A stretch of DNA of 64,000 bases, from assembly GCA_040261275.1 (NCBI GenBank), contig JBDQOI010000006.1:27841-91840 (forward strand), written 5' to 3'. The DNA is from UBA8752 sp040261275. GTDB taxonomy: Bacteria; Bacteroidota; Bacteroidia; Flavobacteriales_D; Sanyastnellaceae. A model generated the notes under the pieces. It was not told the origin of the DNA. It saw nothing but the letters and a program-made list of their open reading frames with translations, and made no database searches. Every line of letters begins with the position of its first letter. Within the stretch, counting starts at the first letter, position 1. Made by a program: the position numbers and the translations under genes. Shown one piece after another: positions 62,083 to 64,000 of this stretch.

Positions 62083-62803
62083 TGCGGTCGAGCAGGGCGG
62101 CAACATAGTCGGTGCGCCGATTCTGGTAGTTCAAGTAATAGGCGTGTTCCCATACATCGATGCCCATGAGGGGCCGACCTTGGGATTCTCTTTCAACGAT
62201 GCCCACCATCAAGGGGTTGTCCTGATTGGCCGTGGAGGTGACGAAAAGGCGATCAGGGTCCTTTGTGTCCTGCACGAGCCAAGCCCAGCCCGAGCCGAAC
62301 CGTTGTGCGGCAGCCGCAGCCAACGAAGCCTTCAGCGCATCCAGGGTGCCAAAACTCTGATTGATTCGTTCCGCGAGACGACCTTCAGGTGCTGAAGCTC
62401 CCCCGGGCGCAATGACATTCCAGAAGAGGGCGTGATTGAAGTGCCCTCCCCCGTTGTTCCGCAGTCCGGTTTGTTCAGCCCCTAGCGAGGCCAACAGATT
62501 TTCAAGGGGCTGGCCCTTCATTGCATGTCCCTCCAGCGCGGCATTGAGTTTCCGAACATAGCCCGCGTGATGTTTTCCGTGGTGGATTTGCATGGTCTTG
62601 CGATCGACTGCAGGCTCGAGAGCCTCGTAGCCATAGCCCAGATCGGGAAGGGTGAACCCTGAGGCGGTTGTGATTTCCGATGGATCGCCATTGGGTGCCG
62701 CAGGGGTGGATTGACCACAACCGATGAGGGTGGAGACCAGCGGCGTTGCCACGACGCCGACGCTCGCATAGCCGGTCACTTTTAGGAAAGTACGTTTGTC
62801 CAT
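62045..62803 (-). CDS. Exported Fe/Mn superoxide dismutase
   Basis: A 252-residue SOD with a non-standard export leader. MDKRTFLKVTGYASVG begins with a twin-arginine-like KR-x-FLK motif and ends at a lipobox-like LIGC. The metal ligands are intact: HHGKHHAGY (first His), GGGHFNHALFW, and DVWEHAYYLNYQNRR (Asp and His). GGH before NHALFW and NQDNPL favour a Mn-type or cambialistic centre. It should remove superoxide outside the cytoplasm. ATG 62803 is used; the longer frame (63016) has no SOD homology in its extra part. tatA is encoded 5 kb away. Confidence 0.9.
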   Translation of the reverse strand: MDKRTFLKVTGYASVGVVATPLVSTLIGCGQSTPAAPNGDPSEITTASGFTLPDLGYGYEALEPAVDRKTMQIHHGKHHAGYVRKLNAALEGHAMKGQPLENLLASLGAEQTGLRNNGGGHFNHALFWNVIAPGGASAPEGRLAERINQSFGTLDALKASLAAAAAQRFGSGWAWLVQDTKDPDRLFVTSTANQDNPLMVGIVERESQGRPLMGIDVWEHAYYLNYQNRRTDYVAALLDRINWTAVANLMSE

Positions 62804-63018
62804 GTGGGGGGAATTGACGTTGGAAATTGCATGAGACCGTCCATAATTCAACCGCCACTGTTCACGTTGGTTCAACGACCGCCTGTGGACCCTTTTGTCG
62901 ACAGGTAATTTCAGCTTCGGTGAGCAGCCTATCGCACCCTCCGTCAGACACACCTTCGTCCGGGTCTTTTCATTCAAGGAAAGACGGAGAAGGCGGGCTG
63001 CACCCCATTCGGTCACGG

Positions 63019-64000
63019 ATGAAGGGGTGGGGTGTTGTCGTTCTATTGGTCATGCTGGCCCTTTGCGGCATGACCGCTTGGTTGTGGCACATATCAAAAG
63101 GGTTGGAAGCCAGGGTTTTGGAAGCGATTCAGCCCCACCTTCTGACGGATATCGGGGTGGGTTCCGTTGAGTTGACGGTGTGGTCGAGTTGGCCGGATGT
63201 TGAGGTCGTTTTGTACGATGTGCGCATTGAGGATGCGGTGGAACGTGGCCGTCCATTTGTGGAAATGGAGCAGGTGGGGGTGGTGTTTTCTTCCTGGTCC
63301 TTGCTGGGGGGAGAGTGGGAGGTGCGAAAGGTGAACCTGGAGGGCGGCCATTTGACCCTTCATCGAACCCGAACAGGGCAGGAGAATTGGCGGTTTTGGC
63401 GATCGGAAGGGGCTTCTTCGGATTTGGAATGGAACGTCGAAAGGGTTCAGTTGAAGGGGGTGATGCTGGAGGGTCGTTGGTTTACAGAGGGAGAAACCAC
63501 CCCGGTCCAATGGTCGGCATTCTGCGAAAAGGGTGAGTTTGGAATGCCAGGCCACGCACTTTCTGGCCAGAGGAAGGAGGGGTGGAGAGGTCGATTGGAG
63601 GCCACTTCGGCGGTCTTGGACGCCGGAGGGACGCAATGGTTGGACAAGGTGGGTTTGGACGTGGACTTCGCATTGGAAAGGAAGGGGGAATCATGGGAAA
63701 TTCGGCTGCCGAGTGCCCATTTATCCAGAGGGCGTAATGGCCTCACTCTCGACGCTGCTTTTGCTTTGGGTGATGAACTTTCGTTGGAATTGGTTGCCCA
63801 GGACCAGGAGGCGCAAGGGGTCATGGCGCTGCTCCCGGAAGCATTGGGCGCAGAGCTCAGGGGCCAAGGAGGCTGGTCGGGCAAGGTGAACTTCGAGGCC
63901 GTGGTGGGCGAGACTCCTCCGGGAGTGGGGTGGTTACGGTTCGCTTCGGAAGCAGCCAGGGGTGCCTGGGGAGTCCGTGTTTCTCCCGAGTATCTGGGGT
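63019..64000 (+). CDS. AsmA-like protein, N-terminal part (3' end beyond window)
   Basis: An open frame from ATG 63019 to the window end (327 codons, no stop). An N-terminal membrane anchor (VVVLLVMLALCGMTAWLW) is followed by a beta-rich domain with the AsmA-like opening (HLLTDIGVGSVELTVWSSWPDVEVVLYDVRI, EMEQVGVVFSSWSLLGGEWEVRKVNLEGGHL). AsmA-type proteins bridge the periplasm or tune outer-membrane assembly. Because the frame is cut by the window edge, only the N-terminal third or so is seen. Confidence 0.78.
   Translation, partial: MKGWGVVVLLVMLALCGMTAWLWHISKGLEARVLEAIQPHLLTDIGVGSVELTVWSSWPDVEVVLYDVRIEDAVERGRPFVEMEQVGVVFSSWSLLGGEWEVRKVNLEGGHLTLHRTRTGQENWRFWRSEGASSDLEWNVERVQLKGVMLEGRWFTEGETTPVQWSAFCEKGEFGMPGHALSGQRKEGWRGRLEATSAVLDAGGTQWLDKVGLDVDFALERKGESWEIRLPSAHLSRGRNGLTLDAAFALGDELSLELVAQDQEAQGVMALLPEALGAELRGQGGWSGKVNFEAVVGETPPGVGWLRFASEAARGAWGVRVSPEYLG

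Overview
This window comes from a Bacteroidota chromosome, most likely a GC-rich relative of the Flavobacteriales. The evidence is type IX secretion (T9SS) cargo with CHU_C-type and type A sorting domains, a PorP/SprF protein, an SprE/PorW lipoprotein, a SusC/SusD pair, DUF4175, DUF4270, DUF4837 and DUF3098 proteins, and TAnnTTTG-like promoter boxes in place of sigma-70 -10 boxes. Gene order matches known Bacteroidota blocks (sprE-bactofilin-atp; glmS-DUF4270-glgA//panC; ftsX-DUF3098-uppP). I cannot name genus or species.

The centre of the window looks like the replication origin. The roughly 420-bp gap at 23357-23778 holds three one-mismatch DnaA boxes, three tandem GNCTAT hexamers and an AT-rich stretch. 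The + strand is C-rich to the left and G-rich to the right, whichever way the genes point. Two identical 16-bp palindromes matching parS (ParB sites) flank mnmG, 5-7 kb to the left. No dnaA, parA or parB gene is present.

Layout, left to right. 1-6.2 kb (minus): a CHU_C-terminated secreted protein, a PorP/SprF protein and a giant SprB-repeat adhesin that runs off the left edge. 6.3-12.2 kb: a biotin-carrier protein, hemW, an EamA transporter and a large T9SS lamin-tail/PKD protein. 12.3-21.4 kb (plus): DUF4175 protein, RsbW-like ATPase, ybeY and mnmG, then an ALDH7-type dehydrogenase and a TlpA-like lipoprotein. 21.3-23.4 kb (minus): M28 peptidase and rpiB. Right of the origin: an exported MORN-repeat protein, a PAS/HisKA_2 kinase and a LytTR regulator, then tRNA-Asn, a PfkB kinase, an M23 peptidase, sprE/porW, bactofilin and the ATP synthase genes atpZ-(atpI-like)-B-E-F-H-A-G (no atpD or atpC here). 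An NtrY-like kinase and a SusC/SusD pair follow.

45.7-55.5 kb is mostly minus strand: cyclase, outer-membrane protein, then (after a plus-strand PLP decarboxylase) a beta-propeller lipoprotein, a DapA-like lyase, glmS, DUF4270 and an N-terminal-only glycogen synthase. 55.7-62.1 kb (plus) is an envelope and cell-division run: panC, tatA, a MltD-like transglycosylase, DUF4837, SlyD, ftsX, DUF3098, uppP and a small lipoprotein. The right end has an exported Mn/Fe superoxide dismutase (minus) and the start of an AsmA-like protein (plus) cut by the edge. I saw no insertion sequence, prophage, CRISPR array or rRNA gene. The window is core chromosome; its most notable content is the origin/parS architecture.
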